Of a stretch of 64,000 bases of DNA, positions 27,928-37,100 are shown in pieces. How positions within the stretch are numbered: the first letter of the stretch is position 1; each line of letters opens with the position of its first letter. The notes below the pieces were generated by a model that worked only from the letters and a program-made list of their open reading frames with translations, was not told the origin of the DNA and ran no database searches. The stretch comes from an uncultured Planctomycetales bacterium (GTDB taxonomy: Bacteria; Planctomycetota; Planctomycetia; Isosphaerales; Isosphaeraceae): the NCBI GenBank assembly GCA_903926465.1, contig CAIYJE010000145.1, positions 1-64,000 of the forward strand. The letters run 5' to 3'. The translations under genes and the position numbers were made by a program.

Positions 27928-28656
27928 ATGAATCTGCTGATGCTCTGCTCGGTCGCGCTGGTTTCTGGCTTACCTGTGCAGGCACAAACGCAAACACAGG
28001 CGCAGGCTCCTGCGGCTCGTGCGTTTATTGATGCCTCTGGCCCAGGCTGGAAGCCGATGGGTGAGGCCGACTTCACCAACGTCAATTGCAATCCTGACAC
28101 CTGGACCTGGAAAGACGGGCTGGTTCACTGCACGGGGAATCCCGTGGGGGTGATCCGCACCAAAAAAGCGTTCACAAACTTTGAGCTGGTGGCCACCTGG
28201 CGGCACCTTCAGAAGGGTGGAAATTCGGGGATCTTTGTTTGGGCCGTCGATGCATCGCTCGACGGCCTGAAGTCAGGCACACTGCCCCGTGGTGGCATTG
28301 AGGTGCAGGTGCTGGACCATGGCTATGCCGAGCAGTATCAGAAAGATACCGGAAAGCCGGCCGACTGGTTCACAACCCACGGCGATGTGTTTCCCGTGGG
28401 AACCTCAAAGATGAAGCCGTTTGCACCCATTTCCCCGGATGGGAGCCGCAGTTTCCCTTCCAAGCAGCTTAGCAAGGGGCTGAATGAATGGAACCACTAC
28501 TATGTGCGTGCCATCAACGGCGAGGTTCGGCTGTGGGTGAATGGCGAAGAGGTTTCTGGCGGCACGGCCTGCGATCCGAAGTCGGGCTACCTCTGCCTGG
28601 AGTCTGAAGGGGCCCCCGTAGAGTTCAAAGAGATTCGGATTCGTGAACTGCCATGA
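27928..28656 (+). CDS. DUF1080 (3-keto-glycoside hydrolase-type) exported protein
   Basis: 242-residue exported protein of the 3-keto-disaccharide hydrolase/DUF1080 family, a concanavalin-like beta-jelly-roll. Signal peptide of about 20 residues (cleavage near VQAQ), then a short TQTQAQAQ-like linker. Family segments are TWTWKDGLVHCTGNPVGVIR, FELVATWRHLQKGGNSGIFVW, GGIEVQVLDHGY, and near the end NEWNHYYVRAINGEVRLWVNG with GYLCLESEGAPVEFKEIRIR. Members hydrolyse 3-keto-glycosides after an oxidoreductase has oxidised the sugar, though many are uncharacterised. The ATG at 27928 is preceded by AAAGG. It appears to be a single-gene unit between two terminators. No partner GFO/IDH oxidoreductase lies in the window. 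Confidence 0.88.
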   Translation: MNLLMLCSVALVSGLPVQAQTQTQAQAPAARAFIDASGPGWKPMGEADFTNVNCNPDTWTWKDGLVHCTGNPVGVIRTKKAFTNFELVATWRHLQKGGNSGIFVWAVDASLDGLKSGTLPRGGIEVQVLDHGYAEQYQKDTGKPADWFTTHGDVFPVGTSKMKPFAPISPDGSRSFPSKQLSKGLNEWNHYYVRAINGEVRLWVNGEEVSGGTACDPKSGYLCLESEGAPVEFKEIRIRELP

Positions 28657-28711
28657 GTTGAGCGTGCTCAGCCTACTCAACAAAGCCGGCGCAGGCCGTT
28701 GGTTTATTCTG

Positions 28712-28756
28712 AAAACGTGTCCCCGGGATGGTTTGTCATCCTTGGGCACGTTTTTG
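28712..28756 (+). terminator. Intrinsic terminator after the DUF1080 gene
   Basis: The arm AAAACGTGTCCC with GGATG pairs, allowing small bulges, with CATCC and GGGCACGTTTTT around the loop GTTTGT. The T-run is 28751-28755. The stem is long and the position, 56 bases after the stop, is right. Confidence 0.8.
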
Positions 28757-28781
28757 TGTTTGTGTGGTGGGTGACGGGTGG

Positions 28782-28855
28782 TGATTCGCCTGCGAGTGCT
28801 GGTGTTACTGGTTCACCGCTAGCCTTGTTGTCTTGGTACCCGCCAAGGCGAATCA
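28782..28855. repeat. Perfect 10-bp inverted repeat
   Basis: TGATTCGCCT (28782-28791) and AGGCGAATCA (28846-28855) are exact inverses separated by 54 bases. No reading frame is associated. It may form a weak cruciform or RNA stem, or be a chance or relic structure. Confidence 0.45.
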
Positions 28856-29354
28856 GACGATGAGCAGAATCAACAGTTCTGTGGAGTCTGGTGTGTGGGT
28901 CTGGGTGCCTGGGTTCGGATCGTTGGGCGCCCTGGATGAACTCAAGAGCTTGGCTGAGCCCATATTCGGATCTCTGGAATGTTCAGCTTGGTGAACCACA
29001 TTCGGAAATGACTCATAATTGGAAACGCTTGTGATCAAGTCTCGCACCTGGCTGAGTTCAGGACCTATGGTGTTTTGGTGAAGCCGGTTGGCCAGGTTGC
29101 TTGGTGCTGCCCGGCTGATCCCTGTGCGCATGACGAACCGAGTGGTTGTGCAAATCTTGAGAAAGATGCAAAAAACAGGCCGTGCGTTGACCTTGGACAC
29201 AAGATTGAGCGTGTACTTGCCCGGCCTGCGTGGGTCGGAGTAGCATCGGGCTTCGACCCTGAGCCCACCGGTCCCTGGTCCTTCATGCTCCCCTGTTCTG
29301 GACCAGCGATCTTTCCCCCCGTTGGTGTGGCCTCCTGGTCTATTGAGGAATGGA

Positions 29355-30809
29355 ATGACTCAGCTTCTTGAGGAACGTCCGAGCATCGAAGCCAGGACCT
29401 TACCGTCGGTTCCACGTCATGTGCTGATTGTTGAAGACAGCGAAGATATCCGCAATTCCTACAAGCATCTTCTAGAAATGTCGCTGGGCGTGCGTGTTGA
29501 TTTGGCCGCCGATGGGGTGGAAGCTCTGGAAATGCTTGAGGAGCGTGCCTACGGCCTGGTGCTGACCGACCTGCGGATGCCCAGGATGGACGGCATGCAG
29601 TTGATTGACGAGATCCAGGCTCGGCGGTTGCCGGTCACGGTCATCGTGACCACCGGGCATGGCAGCATTCAAGAAGCGGTGCACGCGATCCGGATGGGGG
29701 CTTATGATTTTCTCACCAAGCCGGCAGAGCCAGAGAAACTTTGCTTGCTGGTTGAACGGGCGCTCCGGGAACGGACCCTGCTGGATGAGCTATCGCATTT
29801 ACGCTCGCAAATTGAAGAGCGCTACACGTTTCAGAATATGCTGAGTAAAAGCGAGAAGATGTTTGAGATCTTCGAGCTGATTGGGCATATTGCCGAGACC
29901 ACCACCACGGTACTGATTACGGGTGAAACTGGTACGGGAAAAGAGCAGGTTGCGCGTGCGATTCATCAAGCGTCCTCCCTGACCCGCAGCGGTCCCTTTG
30001 TGGCGATTAATTGTGCCGCCCTGCCGGAAACCTTGCTAGAGAGTGAACTCTTTGGTCATGAGAAAGGCTCGTTCACGGGTGCGGCGGCCCAGCGCAAGGG
30101 CCGGTTTGAAATCGCCAACGGCGGCACCATCTTGCTGGACGAGGTTGGAGATATCCCCGCCTCCATGCAGGTGAAACTGCTGCGTGTGCTTCAGGAACGC
30201 CGTTTTGAGCGTGTGGGAGGAAGCCAGTCCATTGAGGTGGATGTGCGTGTGATTGGGGCCACCAATCGATCTCTTCCCAGGATGGTTCGTGATGGAAAGT
30301 TCCGCAAGGATCTTTACTACCGGCTGAACGTGGTCAAGATCGATCTACCGCCGTTGCGTGATCGTCCTGAAGATATCCCGATCCTGGCGACTCATTTCGC
30401 CCAGAAGTACGCCAGGGCGTCTCAGCCGGTCATGCAAATTGCGCCAGAAGCCATGGAAGTTCTACTAAGTTACCACTGGCCAGGTAACATCCGCCAGCTT
30501 GAAAACGCCATCGAGCGAGCCTGCGTGACCGCGCCCGATGGAGAAATTCGACCAGAGAATTTACCCAGCGAACTTTCCAGCGGCTCCCACAGAAAAGACG
30601 TGTCTCCAACCATTGATCTCACACGGCCGTTGCCTGAGCAGGTTGATGCCCTGGTGACTAGCTTTGAGGAACGGTATCTGCGCAAAGCACTCAAGAGCTG
30701 CCGAGGGCACGTGGGTCGCTGCGCCAGAATTTGTGGCCTCTCACGCCGGAGTGTGACCTCCAAGATCAGCCAGTATGGTATCGACACATCCGCTTATCGG
30801 CTGACCTGA
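29355..30809 (+). CDS. NtrC-family sigma-54-dependent response regulator
   Basis: 484-residue transcription activator. Receiver domain at about 20-135, with the phosphoacceptor Asp72 in [12 protein letters not shown] in VTTGHGS and K in [11 protein letters not shown]+ sigma-54 interaction domain at about 160-395: Walker A GETGTGKE, the sigma-54-contacting loop as GSFTGA (Ser replaces Ala of GAFTGA, a known variant), Walker B ILLDEVGD, and the arginine-finger region [10 protein letters not shown]. The C-terminal Fis-like helix-turn-helix is [20 protein letters not shown]. The ATG at 29355 overlaps a GAGGAATGG ribosome-binding region. No sensor kinase gene is adjacent, so its partner is elsewhere. 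It acts in the cytoplasm by phosphorylation-dependent oligomerisation upstream of sigma-54 promoters; target genes unknown. Confidence 0.93.
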   Translation: MTQLLEERPSIEARTLPSVPRHVLIVEDSEDIRNSYKHLLEMSLGVRVDLAADGVEALEMLEERAYGLVLTDLRMPRMDGMQLIDEIQARRLPVTVIVTTGHGSIQEAVHAIRMGAYDFLTKPAEPEKLCLLVERALRERTLLDELSHLRSQIEERYTFQNMLSKSEKMFEIFELIGHIAETTTTVLITGETGTGKEQVARAIHQASSLTRSGPFVAINCAALPETLLESELFGHEKGSFTGAAAQRKGRFEIANGGTILLDEVGDIPASMQVKLLRVLQERRFERVGGSQSIEVDVRVIGATNRSLPRMVRDGKFRKDLYYRLNVVKIDLPPLRDRPEDIPILATHFAQKYARASQPVMQIAPEAMEVLLSYHWPGNIRQLENAIERACVTAPDGEIRPENLPSELSSGSHRKDVSPTIDLTRPLPEQVDALVTSFEERYLRKALKSCRGHVGRCARICGLSRRSVTSKISQYGIDTSAYRLT

Positions 30810-30842
30810 GTCACCTCTGTATGATCTGGACCCTTCAGGAGA

Positions 30843-30870
30843 AAGACTCCCCGAAGGTTCGGGGAGTCTT
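30843..30870. terminator. Bidirectional terminator between ntrC-like and dps genes
   Basis: A perfect 13-bp inverted repeat, AAGACTCCCCGAA and TTCGGGGAGTCTT, with only two bases between the arms. It lies between two convergent genes. Reading leftward, T-rich sequence (TCTTTCT) follows the stem; reading rightward the T-run is short. Confidence 0.8.
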
Positions 30871-30899
30871 GATAACCAGACCATTCATGCGGAGCCAGT

Positions 30900-31406
30900 T
30901 CAGGCTGGTTCCTGGATGTGGGCTTCAAGGAACCAGAGGCGCTTATCGATAGTGCGGAGGATGCCCGTGTAGAGATCGGCGGTTCCGGCATCTTCTGACG
31001 TTGTGTCGATGGCTTCGCAGAGGTGTTTACTCATCAGACCAAATCGTTCGACAAGTGCCTGGATGTGATCGAGACTGGTGATGGCCGCGGTCGGGTATTC
31101 CGGAAGAAAAGATTCGCTGGCAGCCATCCGCGCGGTGCCCGTGGCATAGCCCCCGAGTGCAACAACGCGTTCGGCCACATCGTCCACGAACCCGCTGAGC
31201 TCTTCGGCGATCTCATCAAAAAGTAGGTGAAGCGAGTAGAACTGGTCGCCCTTCACGTTCCAGTGGGCTTGCTTCGTCTGGGTTTGCAGGTCAAATAGCG
31301 CCGCCAGTGACTGGTTCAGCATCTCAATGGACTGGTTGCGAAGCAAGGTTTTTACCGAGTTGTGCGTGGTGAATTGTCGATTTTTGTCGGCGGCGGATTT
31401 AGCCAT
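30900..31406 (-). CDS. dps: Dps-family ferritin-like DNA-protection protein
   Basis: 168-residue Dps protein, which assembles into a 12-subunit shell that oxidises and stores iron and limits peroxide damage. The inter-subunit ferroxidase ligands have exactly the spacing of known Dps proteins: His48 (QAHWNVKG), His60 (SLHLLFDE), Asp75 and Glu79 (FVDDVAERV). The start at 31406 (MAKSAADKNRQF) is preferred: it gives the usual length, and AAGG lies 8 bases upstream. The frame extends 32 codons further to 31502, but that part looks unlike coding sequence. The N-terminus has a lysine/arginine-containing tail that may contact DNA. Monocistronic, ending at the shared terminator. Confidence 0.93.
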   Translation of the reverse strand: MAKSAADKNRQFTTHNSVKTLLRNQSIEMLNQSLAALFDLQTQTKQAHWNVKGDQFYSLHLLFDEIAEELSGFVDDVAERVVALGGYATGTARMAASESFLPEYPTAAITSLDHIQALVERFGLMSKHLCEAIDTTSEDAGTADLYTGILRTIDKRLWFLEAHIQEPA

Positions 31407-31581
31407 GGTGGATACCTTGGAATGGCTCCCTTGAGGGGCCAACTTGTGATGGGTAAGTGTCATGATCGTATCAGATCCAGGTGATTGGTTCACAGGTTGC
31501 ACAAGACGCCCGCGCTATACTTTTCATATGCAACGATGGGACCAGAAATCGCAGCGCTTCGGGCTTTGAGTTCTGCCTGTA

Positions 31582-33873
31582 TCAGCCTGATGGTCGCATG
31601 GCAGCCGCCCAAAGCTGGCCAATGGCCAAGCCACCATCGCCGGGTGGGATCTGCCTGTGGGTCAGCACCCTGAACCCCTTGGCTTGCAGCAAGTCGAATG
31701 TGCGTTCGCTGAGCCGGCGGTTGAGAAAGCATCCGCCACTCAGAACCACGGTGTGAGTTCCAACCTGCTGAGCAATTTGCACGATACCCGCGGCAAGCCC
31801 CTCATGGAACCGCGCAGATAGCTGTGCAGGGCTCACGCCGGCCGCCACTGCCTGCTGGGTTTCATGAACCCAGGGACGCCAGTCGAGCCTGAGCAATCCA
31901 TGGGTTTCGACCACGTGGACCGGGAGCGGCCTGACCGTGTGCTGCACCGTTTCCGCTTGGGCTTCTAACCGCATGGCGGCTTCAGACTCATACGTGCTTA
32001 CTTGACAGACATCCAGCAGAGCGGCCCAGGCATCAAACAGTCGGCCGGCACTGGTCGTTTGCTGGGCCAGGCTGGTGCTGGCCAGCGCTTGTCGCAGGAA
32101 TGCGCGCTCGGATTCACGAAAACCATCATTGGCGGGCCATGGGGCTGCCGCCTCTGCGCACACGGCCAAGGCGGCAAAGCGGGGCTCGCGGGCGGCCCGG
32201 TCGCCCCCCACCAGCGAGAATGGCCAGAGCGAACCCACCCGCTGCCACTGCCCCCGCTCCACGGCCAGGAACTCACCGCCCCAGGTCGTACCATCCGGGC
32301 CAAATCCGGTGCCGTCGAGCGCCACTCCCAGCGCGGGTCCGGTTTCACCGTGCTCGGCCATGCACGCCAGAACATGCGCCTGGTGGTGCTGAATGGCCAC
32401 CGCAGGCAGGCCCCGTTGCTTTGCATAACGGGTGCTGGCGTAATCTGGGTGCAGGTCATGAATGATCGCCTGCGGAGTCACGCTCAACAGGTGACACAGG
32501 TCGGTGGCTTGTTCCTGGTAGCGGCGGTAGGCCGACGGGGTGTCTAGGTCGCCGATTTGTGGGCTTAGGAAAAGCTCACGGCCTCTAGATACGGCCAGTG
32601 CCGCTTTCTGGTGCCCGCCCGCCGCCAGCATCGGTGGCAACTCCCGCCCAACCTCAAGCCGTAGTGGAGCCAGGCCCCGGCCAATCCGGACCGCCACCGC
32701 CACGCTTCGAATCCGCCTTATCACCGTGTCGTCGGCCGGACGAAGGATGCGGCGGTTGTGGATCAGAAATGCATCGGCAATTTCGGAGAGGTCTCGCCGG
32801 GCGACCTCGTTTTCGATGGGGATCGGCTCATTGCTCAGGTTGGCGCTGGTGGCAATCAGGGGGATGTGGAGCCGAGCGAGCAGCCCTGCTTGCAGGGCGT
32901 TACAAGGGAGCATGGCCCCCACGCTGGGCAAGCCTGGGGCCACCTCGGCGGCAAGCGTAGATTCCGGTAATCGATCCAGGAGCAGGATGGGGGTGACGGG
33001 TCCCCTGAGCAAATCCCAATCCTGGTCACTGCACTCGACATGGCTTGAAAGCTGGGTGCGATCTCGAAATAGCACAGCAAACGGCTTGCGATCTCGCTTT
33101 TTCCTGAGCCTGAGCTGCTGCACGGCCGCGTGTGAGGTTGCATCGCACAGCAAGTGGAACCCGCCAACCCCCTTGGCGGCCAAGAGCCGACCCGACCGCA
33201 AGATTTCGGCCGCCTGGTTCAGCGCCTGGTTATGGTTGGGCGCGGCGTCTGGTTCCACGAGAACCTGGCCGTGAGCCGTCTCAAGCCAGAGCCGGGGGCC
33301 ACATTGGGGGCAGCCGATATTCTGGGCGTGGAATCGCCGGTCATTTGGGTTGCGGTATTCCCCAGCACATTCCCCGCATAGCGTGAAATCGGCCATGGTG
33401 GTCCGGGGCCGGTCGAACGGTGCAGCCGATTGAAGGGTGAACCTTGGACCGCAATCTGTGCAGCTATTGAGCGCGTAGCCGAACCGGCGGTTGGCCGGTT
33501 CCGTGGTCTCTACCAGGCAGGTTGGGCAAATTGTCAGGTCGGGGGCGATTACCAAGCGGCAGAGGTGCAAGTCTTGGGTCTGGCCCAGTGGTTGGCTCTC
33601 GATAATCGAGAACCCTTCAAACGATCCCGCACTGGCCTCTACGCTCGTAACCGTCAGAATGACGGATGCAGGCGGTGCCTCGGACATGAGCCGGGCCTGG
33701 AACGCTTGCAGTTGGCTCTGCTCACCCTGAGCGTGGATCTTGACGCCTTGGCCGGTGTTCAAAACCCAGCCAGAAAGCCCCAGGGCCTGTGCCAGACGGG
33801 CCACGAACGGTCGGAACCCGACTCCTTGAACCCGGCCCGTGATTTCGATCTGGCGGGCGTGAGCGTGGTTCAT
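31582..33873 (-). CDS. hypF: Carbamoyltransferase HypF
   Basis: 763-residue HypF, which uses carbamoyl phosphate and ATP to start synthesis of the cyanide ligands of [NiFe] hydrogenase. Domains in order: acylphosphatase (GRVQGVGFRPFV, residues 12-23); two zinc-finger pairs (CPTC with CTDC, CGEC with CPQC); a YrdC/Sua5-like domain containing GVGGFHLLCDAT and RKKRDRKPFAV; and a Kae1-like carbamoyltransferase domain with HDLHPDYAST, QHHQAHVLACMAEHG, GVALDGTGFGPDGT and a C-terminal LSGGCFLNRRL. All are complete. The ATG at 33873 is directly followed by the acylphosphatase domain. No other hyp or hydrogenase gene is in the window, so its partners must be elsewhere or its role is different. Confidence 0.95.
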   Translation of the reverse strand: MNHAHARQIEITGRVQGVGFRPFVARLAQALGLSGWVLNTGQGVKIHAQGEQSQLQAFQARLMSEAPPASVILTVTSVEASAGSFEGFSIIESQPLGQTQDLHLCRLVIAPDLTICPTCLVETTEPANRRFGYALNSCTDCGPRFTLQSAAPFDRPRTTMADFTLCGECAGEYRNPNDRRFHAQNIGCPQCGPRLWLETAHGQVLVEPDAAPNHNQALNQAAEILRSGRLLAAKGVGGFHLLCDATSHAAVQQLRLRKKRDRKPFAVLFRDRTQLSSHVECSDQDWDLLRGPVTPILLLDRLPESTLAAEVAPGLPSVGAMLPCNALQAGLLARLHIPLIATSANLSNEPIPIENEVARRDLSEIADAFLIHNRRILRPADDTVIRRIRSVAVAVRIGRGLAPLRLEVGRELPPMLAAGGHQKAALAVSRGRELFLSPQIGDLDTPSAYRRYQEQATDLCHLLSVTPQAIIHDLHPDYASTRYAKQRGLPAVAIQHHQAHVLACMAEHGETGPALGVALDGTGFGPDGTTWGGEFLAVERGQWQRVGSLWPFSLVGGDRAAREPRFAALAVCAEAAAPWPANDGFRESERAFLRQALASTSLAQQTTSAGRLFDAWAALLDVCQVSTYESEAAMRLEAQAETVQHTVRPLPVHVVETHGLLRLDWRPWVHETQQAVAAGVSPAQLSARFHEGLAAGIVQIAQQVGTHTVVLSGGCFLNRRLSERTFDLLQAKGFRVLTHRQIPPGDGGLAIGQLWAAAMRPSG

Positions 33874-34108
33874 GGTGGTTATGTCTCGTGGTTGAGCCGT
33901 GGCTGTGGGAATAGCGTAACCCTATCTCGCAGGCAAACGTAGGTCGAACTGTGGGCCTGGCAAGGGTTCCGGAAACAGTTGGCTGGAGTCTGGGTCGATT
34001 TTCGTTCATGATAGATGAGACAAGATCCCGCCCAAGGGGCTGCAAGGGCCCCGCTGCCTACCAACCTGCCAGCCGACCTACCTTCAGGATTTGAGTCGAG
34101 GAGCCTTC

Positions 34109-37100
34109 ATGATGCGCTGGATTCGCCGGACGGCGTTGCTTGCGGCCTTGGCCGCGGTCTCGCCTTCCATTCGGGCCGACGAGCCAATTTCGCTCAAGTC
34201 GGGTGACCATATTGCGATTGTGGGTAACACGCTTGCCGAACGGTTGCAGCATGACGGGTGGCTAGAGACTTTGATTCAGTCTCGCTACCCGGGCAAAGAT
34301 TTGACGATCCGCAACCTGGCCTTCTCTGGAGACGAGCTTGCGGTCCGGCTTCGTTCCGACGGCTTTGGCTCGCCGGACGACCACCTGACCAGGAACAAGG
34401 CCGACGTCGTTTTTGCGTTCTTTGGGTTCAATGAGTCGTTCGCCGGCAAGGCTGGTCTGGAGAAGTTTGAGCAGGAGCTGGACTCCTACCTGAAGCATCT
34501 CAAAGAGACCAAGTTCAACGGCAAGAGTGCCCCAAGCGTGGTCTTGTTTTCGCCGATCGCGGCTGAGAACCTGCATAACAAGGATCTGCCGGACGGTGCG
34601 GCCACCAATGAGCGAATTGCGCTTTACACCAAGGCCATGGCCGAGATCGCCAAGAAAAATGGCGTGACGTTTGTGGACCTGTTTGAGCCCAGCAAGCAGC
34701 TGGAGGCTGCCGCCAAGGAACCGCTGACGATCAACGGGATCCATCTCAACGATGAGGGGAACCGCCAGTTGGCCGAGGTGATTGACCGGTCCCTGTTTGG
34801 CGCCCGGCCGGAAGTGATTGACTATTCCAAGCTTCAGCCGCTCCGGAACGCGGTTCAGGACAAGAATTTTCACTGGTTCCACCGCTACCGAACCACAGAC
34901 GGCTACTCAACCTACGGTGGTCGTGCCGACCTGGCCTTCACCGATGGTCAGACCAACCGCGTGGTCATGGATCGGGAACTGGAAGTTCTGGACGCGATGA
35001 CGGCCAACCGCGACAAGCGGATCTGGTCATTGAGCCAGGGCAAGGACCTGAAGGTTGATGATTCGAACACCCCGAAGTTCCTTGAGGTGAAGACCAACAA
35101 GCCGGGTTCTGGCCCCAATGGTAAGCACCTCTTCCTGGGCGGTTCCGAGGCCATCTCCAAGATGACCGTGGACAAGCGGCTCAAAGTGAACTTGTTCGCC
35201 TCGGAAGCGGAGTTCCCAGAGCTGATCAACCCAGTGCAAATGGCGTTTGACACCAAGGGACGCCTGTGGGTGGCCACCTGGCCGTCCTACCCGCACTGGA
35301 AGCCCAAAGATGAGATGAATGACCGCCTGGTGATTCTGGAAGATACCGACGGTGACGGTAAAGCCGACAAGTGCAAGACCTTTGCCGGTGGGCTCCACAA
35401 CCCGACCGGGTTTGAGTTTTACAACGGCGGCGTGCTGGTGGCTAATGCGCCCGACATCTTGTTTCTGAAGGATGTGGATGGAGACGACCGTGCCGATATC
35501 CGTGAGCGCATCTTGCACGGGATTGACTCGGCCGATACCCACCACGCTTCCAACAGCTTTACGATGGACCCTGGCGGCGGGTTGTATTTCCAGGAAGGGG
35601 TCTTTCACCGGACCCAGGTAGAAACGCCCTACGGCGTGGTCAAGAACATCAACGCCGGTGTTTGGCGGCTAGAGCCGCACACGGGCACCTTTGGTACCGG
35701 CAAGCTTGAACGATACGTTCCGTTTGACTTTGCCAACCCCCACGGCCACGTGTTCAATAACTGGGGACAAGACTTTGTGGTGGACGGTACGGGTGCCAAC
35801 CCCTACCACGCGGCTCTTTTCTCAGGCTATCTGACCTCCCCCGCCAAGCACTCGGGCCCGCCCCAGCTGTACCAGCAGCGCACCCGCCCCTGCTCGGCTG
35901 TTGAGATCGTTTCCAGCCGCCACTTCCCAGATGACATGCAAGGTGACCTGCTGGTTGGCAACGTCATTGGCTTTGCCGGCATCCTGCGCTACCACATCAA
36001 GGAAAAAGGGGCCAGCTACGAGGGGATTGAGGCGGAACCGCTCTTGTTCTCTAGCGATCCCAATTTCCGACCCGCCGATATCAAGGTGGGTGCCGATGGT
36101 GCCATCTACTTCTCAGACTGGCATAACCCGATCATCGGCCACATGCAGCACAACCTCCGAGACCCCAACCGAAACCATACCTATGGTCGTGTTTACCGGG
36201 TGGTTGCCGAGGGGCGTCCTCTGCTCAAGCCAGAGCCGGTGGCCGGCGAGCCAATTGCCTCGCTGCTGGAACGGCTGAAGTCTCCTGAAGATCGCGTGCG
36301 GTACCGGGCCCGCATCGAGCTTTCCGGCCGCAAGACCGAGGAAGTTATTCCCCAGGTCAAGGCGTGGCTGGCCAAGCTTGATCCGGCCGATGCCAACATC
36401 GAACATCATCGTATGGAAGGTCTGTGGGTTCACCAGTTCCATAACGTGGTGGATGAAGCGCTGCTGAAGCAAATGCTCAAGTCGCCCGTACACCGGGCCC
36501 GTGCCGCGGCCACCCGCGTACTTTGCTACTGGCGAGATCGGGTGAAAGAGCCGCTGGCTCTGATTCGGGTTCAGGCGCAAGATCCGCACCCGGCCGTTCG
36601 GCTGGAAGCGGTTCGTGCTTGCTCGTTCTTCCCCGAGTCGGAAGCCGCCGATGTGGCGCTTGAGATTGTGAAGCAACCGCTGGACCCGTACCTGAGCTAC
36701 ACGCTCAAGGAAACCATGCGGCAGCTTGAGCCTCAGTGGAAGAGTGCCCTGGTGGAAGGGAAGCCGCTGGCCGCCAATAACCCGGCGGGCGTGGATTACC
36801 TGCTCCAGAGTGTGAACTCCGCAGAGCTAGTGAAGATGCCCCGCACCCCCACCGTGCTGGCCGCCCTGCTAACCCGCCCACAAATTCAGCCTCAGTTCCG
36901 GCGCGAGGCGTTGCAGGCCATGGCCGCCGCCAACAAAACCACCCCGGTCACCGAGCTGGTCTCGACCATCGAACAGCTTGATAAGCTTGAGTCTGGTAGC
37001 TCCGAGCAGGCGCTCCGCGACCTGGCCTCGCTGCTGTTTGAAGACCTTTCGGGCGATCAGGCCGGGCATGATCATCATGCTGGGCATGGCTCGGGCGGGA

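Larger units (their letters stand above)
28657..29354. other. Long intergenic region
   Basis: About 700 bases between the DUF1080 gene and the NtrC-family gene. It contains the terminator at 28712-28756 and a 10-bp inverted repeat at 28782-28855. Short frames on both strands (for instance leftward 28853-29200) have no recognisable domain, no ribosome-binding site and improbable composition, so I do not call them. The regulator's promoter should lie in the right-hand part, but no clear element was seen. Confidence 0.4.

Noticed and set aside
28853-29200. Leftward 115-codon frame in the 700-base intergenic region
   Set aside because: No domain, no ribosome-binding site, composition unlike neighbouring genes.
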